NCBI GenBank assembly: GCA_964413425.1
Contig: CAYPST010000001.1
Span: 1-64,000 of the forward strand
From: DATFLS01 sp964413425
GTDB lineage: Bacteria > Fidelibacterota > JAANXI01
Length of the DNA: 64,000 bases
Direction: 5' to 3'
In this document: positions 17,932 through 25,840 of the stretch, piece after piece
Position numbering within the stretch: position 1 is the stretch's first letter
Layout: the number at the start of each line of letters is the position of its first letter
Translations under genes and position numbers: made by a program
Notes under the pieces: generated by a model
Databases searched by the model: none
Told to the model about the DNA's origin: nothing
Seen by the model: the letters and a program-made list of their open reading frames with translations, nothing else

Positions 17932-18281
17932 AATAGCACACAGCTGGTCCCGGTACACCGGGGATTTACACAGAAAAAACAGCCCGTCCCGATTCGTCGG
18001 GGATGCCCACAGAAAAAGAGTTAAGAGCAATGAGGCAAGAGGCCCTCCACCACACCCTCTCCGAGAGTGGAGGCGTCTCTGTGTGCTCCCCTGATCCTCG
18101 GTTTGTTCTCATAGATTCATCACTCTTNNNNNNNNNNNNNNNNNNNNNNNNNNNNNNNNNNNNNNNNNNNNNNNNNNNNNNNNNNNNNNNNNNNNNNNNN
18201 NNNNNNNNNNNNNNNNNNNNNNNNNNNTTTCCTCTTTACTGTTTTTTATGTGTCATCTGTGTGCGAATCATCTCCGTGTTA
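17932..18281. repeat. Family 2 dispersed repeat with assembly gap, between nuoI and nuoH
   Basis: The noncoding stretch 17905-18294 holds a copy of a second repeat family, also found at 29239-29559. Shared parts are AATAGCACAC at 17932-17941, CCCGATTCGTCGGGGATG at about 17988-18005 next to CACAGAAA, and a right end with TCATCTGTGTGC and TCCGTGTTAT (18253-18282). The unit TCCCG..CGGGGAT..CACAGAAAAA occurs twice in tandem (about 17948-17979 and 17987-18016). A CCTCCAC/GTGGAGG stem lies near 18046-18075. The 100 Ns at 18128-18227 fall inside this copy, so its true length is unknown. Confidence 0.6.
18128..18227. other. Assembly gap of 100 Ns
   Basis: Exactly 100 Ns, the usual placeholder for a scaffold gap of unknown length. 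Both sides are repeat sequence, so a collapsed or unresolved repeat is the likely cause. Genes hidden here cannot be excluded. Confidence 0.99.
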
Positions 18282-18294
18282 TGAATAATCGAGG

Positions 18295-19347
18295 TTAAAT
18301 CAATATTAACCAAAATCCCACCCCGATAAGATTAAAAAAGGCAATTGGAGTAAGGTATTTCCAGCAGGTGGTCATGAGTTGATCCACCCGGATCCGGGGG
18401 AACGTCCACCTGGCCCATATCTGCACGAACACAATCCCGAAGGCCTTGAGGAAAAGCCAGACAATCCCCGGGACATAGATATCTCCCGGGACGGGAGAAT
18501 TCCATCCGCCCAGGAATACCACCGCGCCGAGCACAGCGACAATCCACATGTTGGCATATTCCGCCAGGAAAAAGAAGGCCCATCGCATACCCGAATATTC
18601 CGTAAACGCGCCGGCCACCAATTCCGATTCCGCTTCCGGCAGATCAAACGGGGTTCGGTTGGCTTCCGCGGTCCCGGCGACCACGTAGACAAAAAAGGCA
18701 ATAAACGCGAACGGATTCTGGACAAAATTCCATCCCAGGATGCCGCCGAGACCACCGAGCCCGGTTTCCTGCGCCTGCACCATGGCTCCCAGATTGAGGG
18801 TTTCCGTCAACATCACCCCGATCAATAAGGATAAGCCCACCGGGATTTCATAGCTCACGATCTGGGCAGCCGAACGCATGCCGCCGTAGAGCGACCACTT
18901 ATTATTGGAAGAATATCCCGCCATAATAATGCCGATGACCACCAGGGAAGAGACGGCGATGATGTAAAACAATCCGATGTTCAGGTCGGCACCGATAATG
19001 CCGGGGCCAAACGGCAGGGCGGCAAACACCAGATACGTCCCTACAAAGAGGACCACCGGCGCCAGCATGAACAGCAGCCTGTCGGCATTCCGGGGGATGA
19101 TATCTTCTTTTGCCAGGAGTTTGATGGTATCCGCAACCGTTTGTAAAAAGCCGTGCCAGCCCACCCGCATCGGGCCGAGCCTGTCCTGCATGTGTCCGGA
19201 TACTTTCCGTTCCAGATACACGGCCACCAGAGCAAACAATGCAAGAAATCCGAAGACGGCCGAGGCATAAATGATGGTCGAAAGCACCGTTGCCCAGAAC
19301 TGATTCGCCAGCCCGATGTTCTGAAAAAACTGCATTAATCCCTGCAT
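18295..19347 (-). CDS. nuoH: NADH-quinone oxidoreductase subunit H
   Basis: Membrane subunit that links the peripheral and membrane arms of complex I and forms much of the quinone chamber. It is 350 residues, about eight helices. ERKVSGHMQDRLGPMRVGWHG and the segment with TPFDLPEAESELVAGAFTEYSG are diagnostic, the latter rich in the acidic residues of the coupling E-channel. ATG 19347 is chosen; the frame is open upstream through nuoD, but the family starts here. It begins 4 bases after the nuoD stop with no nuoE, nuoF or nuoG between. Confidence 0.97.
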   Translation of the reverse strand: MQGLMQFFQNIGLANQFWATVLSTIIYASAVFGFLALFALVAVYLERKVSGHMQDRLGPMRVGWHGFLQTVADTIKLLAKEDIIPRNADRLLFMLAPVVLFVGTYLVFAALPFGPGIIGADLNIGLFYIIAVSSLVVIGIIMAGYSSNNKWSLYGGMRSAAQIVSYEIPVGLSLLIGVMLTETLNLGAMVQAQETGLGGLGGILGWNFVQNPFAFIAFFVYVVAGTAEANRTPFDLPEAESELVAGAFTEYSGMRWAFFFLAEYANMWIVAVLGAVVFLGGWNSPVPGDIYVPGIVWLFLKAFGIVFVQIWARWTFPRIRVDQLMTTCWKYLTPIAFFNLIGVGFWLILI

Positions 19348-19351
19348 AATG

Positions 19352-20473
19352 CTACCTGTCAATCTCTCCGAGGACAATATCCAGACTGCCGAGGATGGCC
19401 ACCACATCCGCCACCAGCCAGCCGCTCCCTATTTCATCGATCACCCCGAGATTCGAGAGCGCCGGTGAGCGCATTTTTACCCGGAAGGGGCTGGTGCCCC
19501 CATCGCTGACAATATAAAACCCCAGTTCCCCCCGGGGATTCTCACTGCGGAAATAGAGGGCACCTTCCGGCGGCCGGATTTTCTTGGGAATTGCCTCATG
19601 GACATCTCCCTCCACCGGCAAATTATCCAGCGCCTGACGGACAATCTTCGCGCTCTCCTGCATTTCAAGAATTTTCACATAATACCGATTCCAGCAGTCA
19701 CCCAGCTCTCCATACGAGTTCACTCCCACTGCGACAGTCCAGTCAAATTGATCGTAGATGCTGTACGGCTCATCACGCCGCAAATCCCAGTCCACACCGG
19801 ACGCACGCAGCTGCGGACCGGTCACTCCGTAACTGACCGCCACCTCTTCCGGTAATACCCCCACATCAGCGGTGCGCTCGATGAAAATCTTATTGTCGGT
19901 CAACAAATCATTGTATTCTTTTATCTTCGGTTCAAAATGGTTCAGGAACTGATAGGCTTTCTCCACAAAGCCGGGCGGAATATCATGGGATAATCCGCCG
20001 ACCCAGATGTAATTGTAAAGCAGCCGGGCCCCACAGGTCATTTCGAACAGATCCAGAATCATTTCCCGTTCCCGGAATGCGTACAGAAAAGGGGTAAACG
20101 CCCCCACATCCAGCCCGAACGTCCCAAAAGCCACCAGGTGGCTGGCAATTCGCTGGAGTTCGGCAAAGATGACCCGGATGTATTCCACCCGCTCCGGCAC
20201 CTCAATATCCAGGAATTTCTCCACCGCCATGGCATACCCGTGATCATTATTCATGGATGCCAGGTAATCACACCGGTCCACAAACGGAATCACCCCCGGG
20301 TACTCCAGGTTCTCCGCGTGCTTTTCAAAGCAGCGATGCAGATAGCCCAGCACCGGCTCCACGCTGGTCACGACTTCGCCGTCAGTTCGCAGCTTTAACC
20401 GGAGGACCCCGTGGGTGCTCGGGTGCTGCGGTCCCATGTTGAGGGTCATCTCTTCGGTACGCAGGTCGCGCAT
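19352..20473 (-). CDS. nuoD: NADH-quinone oxidoreductase subunit D
   Basis: The 49-kDa-type subunit of the peripheral arm, which forms the quinone site with NuoB and is related to NiFe hydrogenase large subunits. It is 373 residues. The loop with NMGPQHPSTHGVLR (about 12-25) carries the quinone-binding histidines. DRCDYLASMNNDHGY and YDQFDWTVAVG are typical. It is separate from nuoC (4-base spacing), unlike the fused NuoCD of enterobacteria. Confidence 0.98.
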   Translation of the reverse strand: MRDLRTEEMTLNMGPQHPSTHGVLRLKLRTDGEVVTSVEPVLGYLHRCFEKHAENLEYPGVIPFVDRCDYLASMNNDHGYAMAVEKFLDIEVPERVEYIRVIFAELQRIASHLVAFGTFGLDVGAFTPFLYAFREREMILDLFEMTCGARLLYNYIWVGGLSHDIPPGFVEKAYQFLNHFEPKIKEYNDLLTDNKIFIERTADVGVLPEEVAVSYGVTGPQLRASGVDWDLRRDEPYSIYDQFDWTVAVGVNSYGELGDCWNRYYVKILEMQESAKIVRQALDNLPVEGDVHEAIPKKIRPPEGALYFRSENPRGELGFYIVSDGGTSPFRVKMRSPALSNLGVIDEIGSGWLVADVVAILGSLDIVLGEIDR

Positions 20474-20477
20474 ATCT

Positions 20478-20981
20478 TTACGGAGTCAATTTCTTTGGTT
20501 TAATTTTCGGAACACGGATACCGTGATAGTATTCCTGGACCTGATAGTCTTTACGCAGCGGAAATCCCTCCCAATCTTCCGGCAGCAGCAGCCGTTTCAA
20601 TCGCCGGTGGCCGTCAAAAACAATCCCGAACATATCATAGGCCTCCCGTTCATGCCAGTCGGCCAGGCGCCACACGGATTCCACCGAGGGGACGTGAAAG
20701 TCCTCCCGCGGTCCACCAATTTTTATGGTAATCTTATGCCGGTGGGTCATGGAGAACAGTTCGTATACCACTTCCATGCGATCTTCTTTGGGGCCACGAT
20801 CGACTCCGGCGATGCACATCAGGGAATCAAAGGCGAGGTCAGGATCATCTTTCAGGAAAGCGGCAATTGCATACCATTTGCTGGGTTGTATACTGATATA
20901 TTGCTCGAAAGGCTCATCATGAAATTCCACGCTGTCACCGAATTGGTCCGCCAGCCGGGTATAAATATCCGCTCGTGTCAT
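20478..20981 (-). CDS. nuoC: NADH-quinone oxidoreductase subunit C
   Basis: The 30-kDa-type peripheral-arm subunit, 167 residues. The signature is SVWRLADWHEREAYDMFGI followed by RRLLLPEDWEGFPLRKDY, here as RRLKRLLLPEDWEGFPLR. The ATG directly abuts the nuoB stop codon (TAG ATG), which suggests translational coupling. Confidence 0.97.
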   Translation of the reverse strand: MTRADIYTRLADQFGDSVEFHDEPFEQYISIQPSKWYAIAAFLKDDPDLAFDSLMCIAGVDRGPKEDRMEVVYELFSMTHRHKITIKIGGPREDFHVPSVESVWRLADWHEREAYDMFGIVFDGHRRLKRLLLPEDWEGFPLRKDYQVQEYYHGIRVPKIKPKKLTP

Positions 20982-21473
20982 CTACTCTTCGAGTTTTGCA
21001 AACGTTTTTTCTTTTTTGATTTTCTCCTGCAGCTTCATCAAACCTTCCAGCAACGCTTCCGGCCGCGGCGGGCATCCCGGAACATAGACATCCACCGGAA
21101 CCACCAGATCGACGCCCTTTAACACATGGTACCCATGCTGCCAGTAAGGACCGCCTGAGGTCGCACAGCTGCCCATGGAAATCACATATTTGGGATCGGC
21201 CATCTGTTCCCAGAGACGCCGCACCCGGAGCCCCATTTTCATGGTCACGGTTCCGGCAACAATCATGACATCCGCCTGCCGGGGAGACGAACGCGGCATC
21301 GCGCCGAACCGATCAAAATCATACCGGGCGGCAGCAGTCGACATCATCTCAATGGCACAACAGGCCAGCCCGAATTGAAAATACCAGGGAGAATTACTCC
21401 GGGCCCAATTCAGCAAATTATCTACCTGCCCCACAATGATGTTATCGTTGAATTTGTGTTCCAGCAGCCCCAT
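20982..21473 (-). CDS. nuoB: NADH-quinone oxidoreductase subunit B
   Basis: Carries the terminal N2 4Fe-4S cluster that reduces quinone. It is 163 residues. The four ligands are the adjacent Cys38-Cys39 (LACCAIEM), Cys103 (GSCATSGG) and Cys134 (VPGCPPRPE). The C-terminal 25 residues are a Lys/Glu-rich tail. It follows nuoA by about 10 bases. Confidence 0.98.
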   Translation of the reverse strand: MGLLEHKFNDNIIVGQVDNLLNWARSNSPWYFQFGLACCAIEMMSTAAARYDFDRFGAMPRSSPRQADVMIVAGTVTMKMGLRVRRLWEQMADPKYVISMGSCATSGGPYWQHGYHVLKGVDLVVPVDVYVPGCPPRPEALLEGLMKLQEKIKKEKTFAKLEE

Positions 21474-21483
21474 TCATTGCCCC

Positions 21484-21906
21484 CTATTCATCCTCTACCA
21501 GACTCATCGCCTGTCTCGCATACCGTCCGACGCCGTAAGGCAGCGTCAGCCGCACCCATTCCAGATCGCCTCGTCTCCAGACGTACGCCAACCCGACCAG
21601 CAGAATTCCGATAAAAACCAGCATTTCTATCAAGGCAAACAAACCCAGGCTCCGGAAAACCACCGCCCACGGGAACAGGAAGATAATCTCCACCTCAAAG
21701 ATAATAAACACCAATGCCACCACATAAAATCGGATATTGAACTGGATCCAGGAAGGCCCTTCAATTTCCTCCCCGCACTCATAGGTTTCATACTTCTGGG
21801 CCTGCGGCTTATTCGGCCTGATCAGTTTCGCCAGATACAGAAGCAGAACTATGAAAAGTATCCCGAGGATGATAAAAGCAAAAATTGTAAGAAATTCAAC
21901 ATACAT
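21484..21906 (-). CDS. nuoA: NADH-quinone oxidoreductase subunit A
   Basis: Small membrane subunit at the junction of the two arms of complex I, 140 residues with three helices. KYETYECGEEIEGPSWIQFNIRFYVVALVFIIFEVE is only partly quoted by its key features: the YECG motif and the FDVE-like FEVE in helix 2 are the family marks. It is the first gene of the nuo operon. The ATG has only a weak AGAAG upstream, but a strong promoter lies about 60-85 bases upstream. Confidence 0.96.
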   Translation of the reverse strand: MYVEFLTIFAFIILGILFIVLLLYLAKLIRPNKPQAQKYETYECGEEIEGPSWIQFNIRFYVVALVFIIFEVEIIFLFPWAVVFRSLGLFALIEMLVFIGILLVGLAYVWRRGDLEWVRLTLPYGVGRYARQAMSLVEDE

Positions 21907-21961
21907 CTTCTGTTATCGCAGTCTGATATCGTCTGGTCATCCTTTTTGCTTATGAAGCACA

Positions 21962-21990
21962 AAAATACTTTTACCCCCGCCGCTTGTCAA
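21962..21990 (-). promoter_or_regulatory. Predicted housekeeping promoter of the nuo operon
   Basis: On the minus strand TTGACA (21990-21985) and TATTTT (21967-21962) are separated by exactly 17 bases, an excellent sigma-70 type match. Transcription would begin about 50 bases before the nuoA ATG. If the organism uses a Bacteroidota-type sigma factor with a different consensus, the match would mean less. Confidence 0.6.
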
Positions 21991-22101
21991 GTAATATCAA
22001 ATATTTTAACGGTAGACATTGATAAAAGGGTAGAATTAATTTACACTTGATTGAAGTCCGGGTGAATCATGAACACTACAAGCACGGAATAGATATTCAG
22101 T

Positions 22102-22512
22102 ATGACAGACTTTGCTCGCGAAGAAGATATCGAACGAATTTTGAAGACCACCAGAACATTTGCCGTGGTGGGACTCTCTCGTAAGCCGCACCGACCAAGT
22201 CGTCGGGTCGCCGCCTATTTGAAGTCCAAAGGATACCACATCATCCCGATCAATCCCAACTACCAGGCAGTCTTCGGCGAGAAGAGTTACCCGAATTTAT
22301 CTGCCGTTTCGGATCCGTTTGAAACGGTGGAGGTCTTCAGGAATCCGAAGTATGTCCCCGAGATTGTGGAAGAAGTCATTCGAAATCAGGTCAAAAATCT
22401 TTGGCTGCAGGAAGGGGTTATACACGAAGCGGCTGCACAAAAGGCGCGTGATGCAGGCGTTCGGGTGGTCATGGACCGGTGCGCCTATAAGGAACATGCC
22501 CGCCTGTTCTGA
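22102..22512 (+). CDS. CoA-binding protein (YccU family)
   Basis: A single Rossmann-like CoA-binding domain of 136 residues, related to the N-terminal domain of succinyl-CoA synthetase alpha. VVGLSRKPHRPSRRVAAYL is the nucleotide-binding loop, followed by IIPINPNY and the C-terminal segment WLQEGV and VVMDRC. Its cellular role is not known in any detail. It is the only gene of the window that I can support on the plus strand. It is divergent from nuoA across 195 bases, and downstream of it is an inverted repeat rather than a clear terminator. Confidence 0.92.
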   Translation: MTDFAREEDIERILKTTRTFAVVGLSRKPHRPSRRVAAYLKSKGYHIIPINPNYQAVFGEKSYPNLSAVSDPFETVEVFRNPKYVPEIVEEVIRNQVKNLWLQEGVIHEAAAQKARDAGVRVVMDRCAYKEHARLF

Positions 22513-22581
22513 CAAACTCAGGGGAATAAGAAGGAAGATTGATGATTGCGGAAGCAAGAAAACCCGCACTATTCTCTATTT

Positions 22582-22736
22582 CACGCAGAGTCCGCAAAGA
22601 AGATCGCAGAGAACGCAAAGATGTCAACGAAATTGATAACCCGACTAAGGCTTTCCTTCCATAATGATATCCATTTGGTCTGTACTCTCATTCCTCTCTG
22701 CGGCCTCAGCGCTTACCTCTCTGCGACCTTTGCGTG
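22582..22736. repeat. Imperfect inverted repeat rich in CGCAGAG/CTCTGCG motifs
   Basis: The left arm (22582-22620) contains CACGCAGAG, CCGCAAAGA and TCGCAGAGAACGCAAAG. The right arm (22693-22736) contains CCTCTCTGCGG and CTCTCTGCGACCTTTGCGTG, roughly its reverse complement. The arms are about 70 bases apart. It lies between two convergent genes (the CoA-binding gene and nadK) and may help end transcription from both sides. No coding potential is seen. Confidence 0.55.
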
Positions 22737-22770
22737 CTATCTTTCAGGTCCCATTCATAAAAAAATGTTA

Positions 22771-23664
22771 TCAGACGTTGTTCCGGGGATCGCTCCCCCA
22801 CTGCATTTTTCTGCGCAATACATCAAAAAACGTGCGCTCCTCCCAGACCACCAGGTTAATGGGATAGTCGCCGACGGTCACTTGAATAACGGACTGGTTA
22901 GTCAGACTCACTTCAATTTGGCCGTCCACTGACATCAACAGATCTTTCTCATCGCACTCGAATCCGACAACGATGTTTGAATCCGCCGGCACCACCACCG
23001 GTCGCGCAGCCAGCGAATGCGGATTGATAGGATTGATGACCATCGCGTCCAGACCGGGAACGATAATCGGCCCCTGGGCGGACAGCGAATACGCGGTGGA
23101 CCCGGTCGGGCTGCAGATGATCAGGCCATCTGCCGAGTAGGTATTGAGATACCCGCCGTTGACGCACACTCGAAAAGCAAGCATCCGGAGCGGATGCGTC
23201 CGGTTGAAGACGAAGTCATTCAAGGCAACATAATGTCCCAGGTCCCCTTGTTCGGTCACGTCCGCGGCAATGGTCATGCGGCGTTCAACAGTATATTTCC
23301 CCTCCACCAGTCGATGCAACCGATCGTAGATCTCATCCAGGTAGACTTCCGCCAGAAAACCCAGTCCTCCCAACCGGATACCCAGAATAGGGGTTCCGTG
23401 CGCACCCACCAGCCGGGCGGTATGGAGGATTGTTCCATCTCCGCCCAGGGCCAGCAGCAGATCCACCTCCTTCACCACCTGTTCGATGGGGTAGGCATAG
23501 ATCTGCGCCATTCCGTCCTGAATGCCCTGATCCAGATCCCGGGCGAGATAGACCACCTGCTGGTGCTCCGAGAACCAGGTGAGCAGCTTGGGCAGCAATT
23601 CCCAAACTTTTTCCTTGGAAGGATTCCCGGTGATACCAAAGATCTTCCGGTCAGTCTTGCTCAT
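22771..23664 (-). CDS. nadK: NAD kinase
   Basis: Phosphorylates NAD to NADP, 297 residues, cytosolic. The catalytic and phosphate-binding motif GGDGT is at 74-78, LNDFVFNR at about 152-159, and the SADGLIICSPTGSTAYSLSAQGP region (start about 178) is the family's glycine-rich motif. The INPINPHSL segment replaces the more usual ITPINPH pattern. Its ATG lies 14 bases inside the end of xseB, so the two are probably translationally coupled. Confidence 0.97.
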   Translation of the reverse strand: MSKTDRKIFGITGNPSKEKVWELLPKLLTWFSEHQQVVYLARDLDQGIQDGMAQIYAYPIEQVVKEVDLLLALGGDGTILHTARLVGAHGTPILGIRLGGLGFLAEVYLDEIYDRLHRLVEGKYTVERRMTIAADVTEQGDLGHYVALNDFVFNRTHPLRMLAFRVCVNGGYLNTYSADGLIICSPTGSTAYSLSAQGPIIVPGLDAMVINPINPHSLAARPVVVPADSNIVVGFECDEKDLLMSVDGQIEVSLTNQSVIQVTVGDYPINLVVWEERTFFDVLRRKMQWGSDPRNNV

Positions 23665-23941
23665 GTTCGAAACCTTCCAGGGTTATGTTCCCCTTGCTGT
23701 CTTCCACCACTTTCATCACCTGCTGCTCTGCTTCGGATATCTGGTCCTGGCAGTACTGTGTCAACCGCATCCCTTCCTGGAATAACTCTATGGAGCGCTC
23801 CAGCTCGATAGAATCGGAATCCATGAGAGCCACAATCTCCTCAAGCCTGGCGAGCGCTTTCTCCAGGGTGAGTGATTCCAGGTCGAATTCCGTCTGTTCA
23901 ACCGCTGTGTTCTTCTCAGACTGGTTTTTCTTGTCAGTCAT
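23651..23941 (-). CDS. xseB: Exodeoxyribonuclease VII small subunit
   Basis: Small coiled-coil subunit that assembles on XseA to form exonuclease VII, which degrades single-stranded DNA. It is 96 residues. The core FDLESLTLEKALARLEEIV and the ELERSIELFQEGMRLTQYC helix match the family. It overlaps the end of xseA by 8 bases and the start of nadK by 14, a tight three-gene unit. Confidence 0.94.
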   Translation of the reverse strand: MTDKKNQSEKNTAVEQTEFDLESLTLEKALARLEEIVALMDSDSIELERSIELFQEGMRLTQYCQDQISEAEQQVMKVVEDSKGNITLEGFEHEQD

Positions 23942-25142
23942 GGTTCTCCTCGATCTCTGTTACCTGACTCCGGATGGATCCCCGGTAGAATTGAGTGTTC
24001 ACTGTCTCCTCCGGCCGGAGATCGGCGGCATTTTTGATAACCTCCCCGTCCTGGCTTCTGGTGATGCTGTAGCCTCGCCGCAGCACCTGTTCCGGATGAA
24101 GAAGATGCAGCTGCTGTTGCGAGTGCCCGAGCGACTGCTTGCGCTGCCGGAGTATCTGTCCCATGCGAGTTTGCAGAACCGACGTGAGTTCATCGACTCG
24201 CTGGGCAATTGTCTGCAGGCGTTGCCCGGGAAGTCTGAAAACGTAATGATTCCGGAGACGTTCAAGCCGGGAACGCAGCCGGTCCAGCTTCTCCGTCAGG
24301 CGAGTCTCAAGATAGCTGCGAATTCCCCGGAGTTCCGCAGTCAGTTCTGTCGTATCTCTGGCTACGATTTCCGCCGCTGCAGAGGGTGTCGGCGCCCGGT
24401 AATCTGCGCAGAAATCGCTGATGCTGTAATCGACCTCGTGCCCGACCGCCGAAACGACAGGGAGCCGGGAGGCAACCACGGCCCGGGCTACAATTTCCTC
24501 GTTGAACGGCCACAGATCTTCCAGCGATCCGCCCCCTCTGCCGATGATAATCACATCGATTTCCCCCAGGCTGTTCAGCATCTCGATCCCCCGGACAATC
24601 TCCCCGGCGGCTCCGTCGCCCTGGACCCGGGCAGGTGCCAGAATGATACGCACATAGGGCGCCCGCCTGGATAAGACGTTGACAATATCGCGAAAGGCGG
24701 CACCGGTGGCGGAGGTGACCACTCCGATCCCCACCGGATAGGGCGGCAGGGGGCGTTTCCGGCTCTCCTCGAATAAGCCTTCCTGCCGTAACCGCTCTTT
24801 CAGCTGCTCGAACGCAACCTGCAGTTCACCCACCCCCGCAGGATGCAGTTGATTGACAATGATCTGATACTGCCCCCGGGGAGGATACACCGTAACATCC
24901 CCCTGCACCACTACCTTCATCCCATCCTCGGGTCGGAAGCGCAGGGACTGGTTCAAGCCGCGCCACATCACGGCACGGATCTCTGAATTTTCATCTTTTA
25001 ATGAAAAATACATGTGGCCGGAGGAGTGGTGCGTAAAATTGGATATCTCCCCCTCCAGCCAGAGGCCGGTGAAATTGGTGTCAAGCAGCTGCTTGATCCG
25101 GGCATTGATCTCGGTAACGGAATAAATGTGTCGATCTAGCAC
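23934..25142 (-). CDS. xseA: Exodeoxyribonuclease VII large subunit
   Basis: Catalytic subunit of exonuclease VII, 402 residues. An N-terminal OB-fold (about 1-100, with LWLEGEISNF) binds DNA. The nuclease domain follows with VGVVTSATGAAFRDI, IIIGRGGGSLEDLWPFNEE and VVSAVGHEVDYSISDFCAD. The C-terminal half is a long coiled coil that binds XseB. The start is GTG with only a weak ribosome-binding site; no better in-frame start precedes the conserved domain. It begins the xseA-xseB-nadK unit. Confidence 0.96.
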   Translation of the reverse strand: MLDRHIYSVTEINARIKQLLDTNFTGLWLEGEISNFTHHSSGHMYFSLKDENSEIRAVMWRGLNQSLRFRPEDGMKVVVQGDVTVYPPRGQYQIIVNQLHPAGVGELQVAFEQLKERLRQEGLFEESRKRPLPPYPVGIGVVTSATGAAFRDIVNVLSRRAPYVRIILAPARVQGDGAAGEIVRGIEMLNSLGEIDVIIIGRGGGSLEDLWPFNEEIVARAVVASRLPVVSAVGHEVDYSISDFCADYRAPTPSAAAEIVARDTTELTAELRGIRSYLETRLTEKLDRLRSRLERLRNHYVFRLPGQRLQTIAQRVDELTSVLQTRMGQILRQRKQSLGHSQQQLHLLHPEQVLRRGYSITRSQDGEVIKNAADLRPEETVNTQFYRGSIRSQVTEIEENHD

Positions 25143-25348
25143 AGGAGTACTATCTCTTCGGTTTTGACATTTCGCCCCTGGGGTTCAGTCGTACAAGGAC
25201 CTCACTATCGCCGGGTCGGGTTTCCGACAACAAATTCTCATGAGAGTAATACTTTGCTTTCCGCCGGATTATTCACACAGGAAATATTTAACACTGATGG
25301 CGAAAAAGCAACACATTTGCATCCTTGCCTGCCGGATACAAAAAGAAT

Positions 25349-25735
25349 GAGTCTATTTAGAAAACGCCTCAAAGAGATCCCGTGACGACGGGACAAAATT
25401 CGCTCCGAAGGAGAGCCTCAGGCTCAGAGGCCGCCCCAACGTGATCCTCCGAAGTCCCAGGAGGGATCCCGTTGGGGGACTCCCATGGACCTTCGGGACA
25501 AAGAACGCCTCGCCCCGAAGGGATGCCTTTGGCAAAGAGATCCCCCTGGGACAAAGAAATTTACAATATATCCATCCAAATAGCGTCATACATTGTGCGT
25601 ATATCTTCTCTCCATACTAAACAGAAGCCACGTACACCAACATGTATCAGACTCATGTTTTCTAAACACTCTCACATAATAAACATAAGTCAGGTTCAGC
25701 ATCTTGGATCAGAACCATATTTTCTAAACACTCTC
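25349..25735. mobile_element. Family 1 MITE-like element, copy C (composite)
   Basis: Left end GAGTCTATTTAGAAAAC at 25349-25365, hairpin TCCCGTGACGACGGGA at 25378-25393, and a right end GTTTTCTAAACACTCTC at 25657-25673. A second right-end module follows directly (25674-25735) and ends in the same CTAAACACTCTC; that module is also in copy A. The interior is expanded relative to copy B with extra GGGATC/GATCCC-type palindromes and a second AAAGAGATCCC..GGGACAAAG unit. The flanks AAAAAGAAT (25340-25348) and AAAAAGTAT (25736-25744) match at 8 of 9 bases, a possible imperfect target duplication. The rest of 25143-25348 holds no gene that I can support. Confidence 0.7.
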
Positions 25736-25784
25736 AAAAAGTATTATGACTGGGCAAACCTGGGATACAGAGATAGGGTCTTGA

Positions 25785-25822
25785 AAGAAAAAAGGTGATC
25801 CCCTGCAGCAGAAAATCACCTT
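25785..25822 (-). terminator. Rho-independent terminator of the mltD-sppA-HU-bS22-like unit
   Basis: On the minus strand AAGGTGAT (25822-25815) and ATCACCTT (25799-25792) form a perfect 8-bp stem around a 15-base loop that contains CTGCAG, followed directly by TTTTTCTTTC. It lies 18 bases beyond the stop codon of the bS22-like gene. It is the clearest terminator in the window. Confidence 0.88.
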
Positions 25823-25840
25823 CCGGATGAGACGCCATAA

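Noticed and set aside
22013..22041. Possible plus-strand promoter TAGACA with TTAATT before the CoA-binding gene
   Set aside because: Two or more mismatches in each hexamer. It is not much better than chance in an A/T-rich stretch.
23685..24674. Plus-strand open frame opposite xseB and xseA
   Set aside because: Both minus-strand genes are conserved families in their normal order; the plus frame has no recognisable features.
25164..25385. Plus-strand frame ending in SLFRKRLKEIP at the left end of family 1 copy C
   Set aside because: The same peptide ending appears at the other copies because the DNA repeat is conserved, not because a protein is. No ribosome-binding site or upstream conservation.
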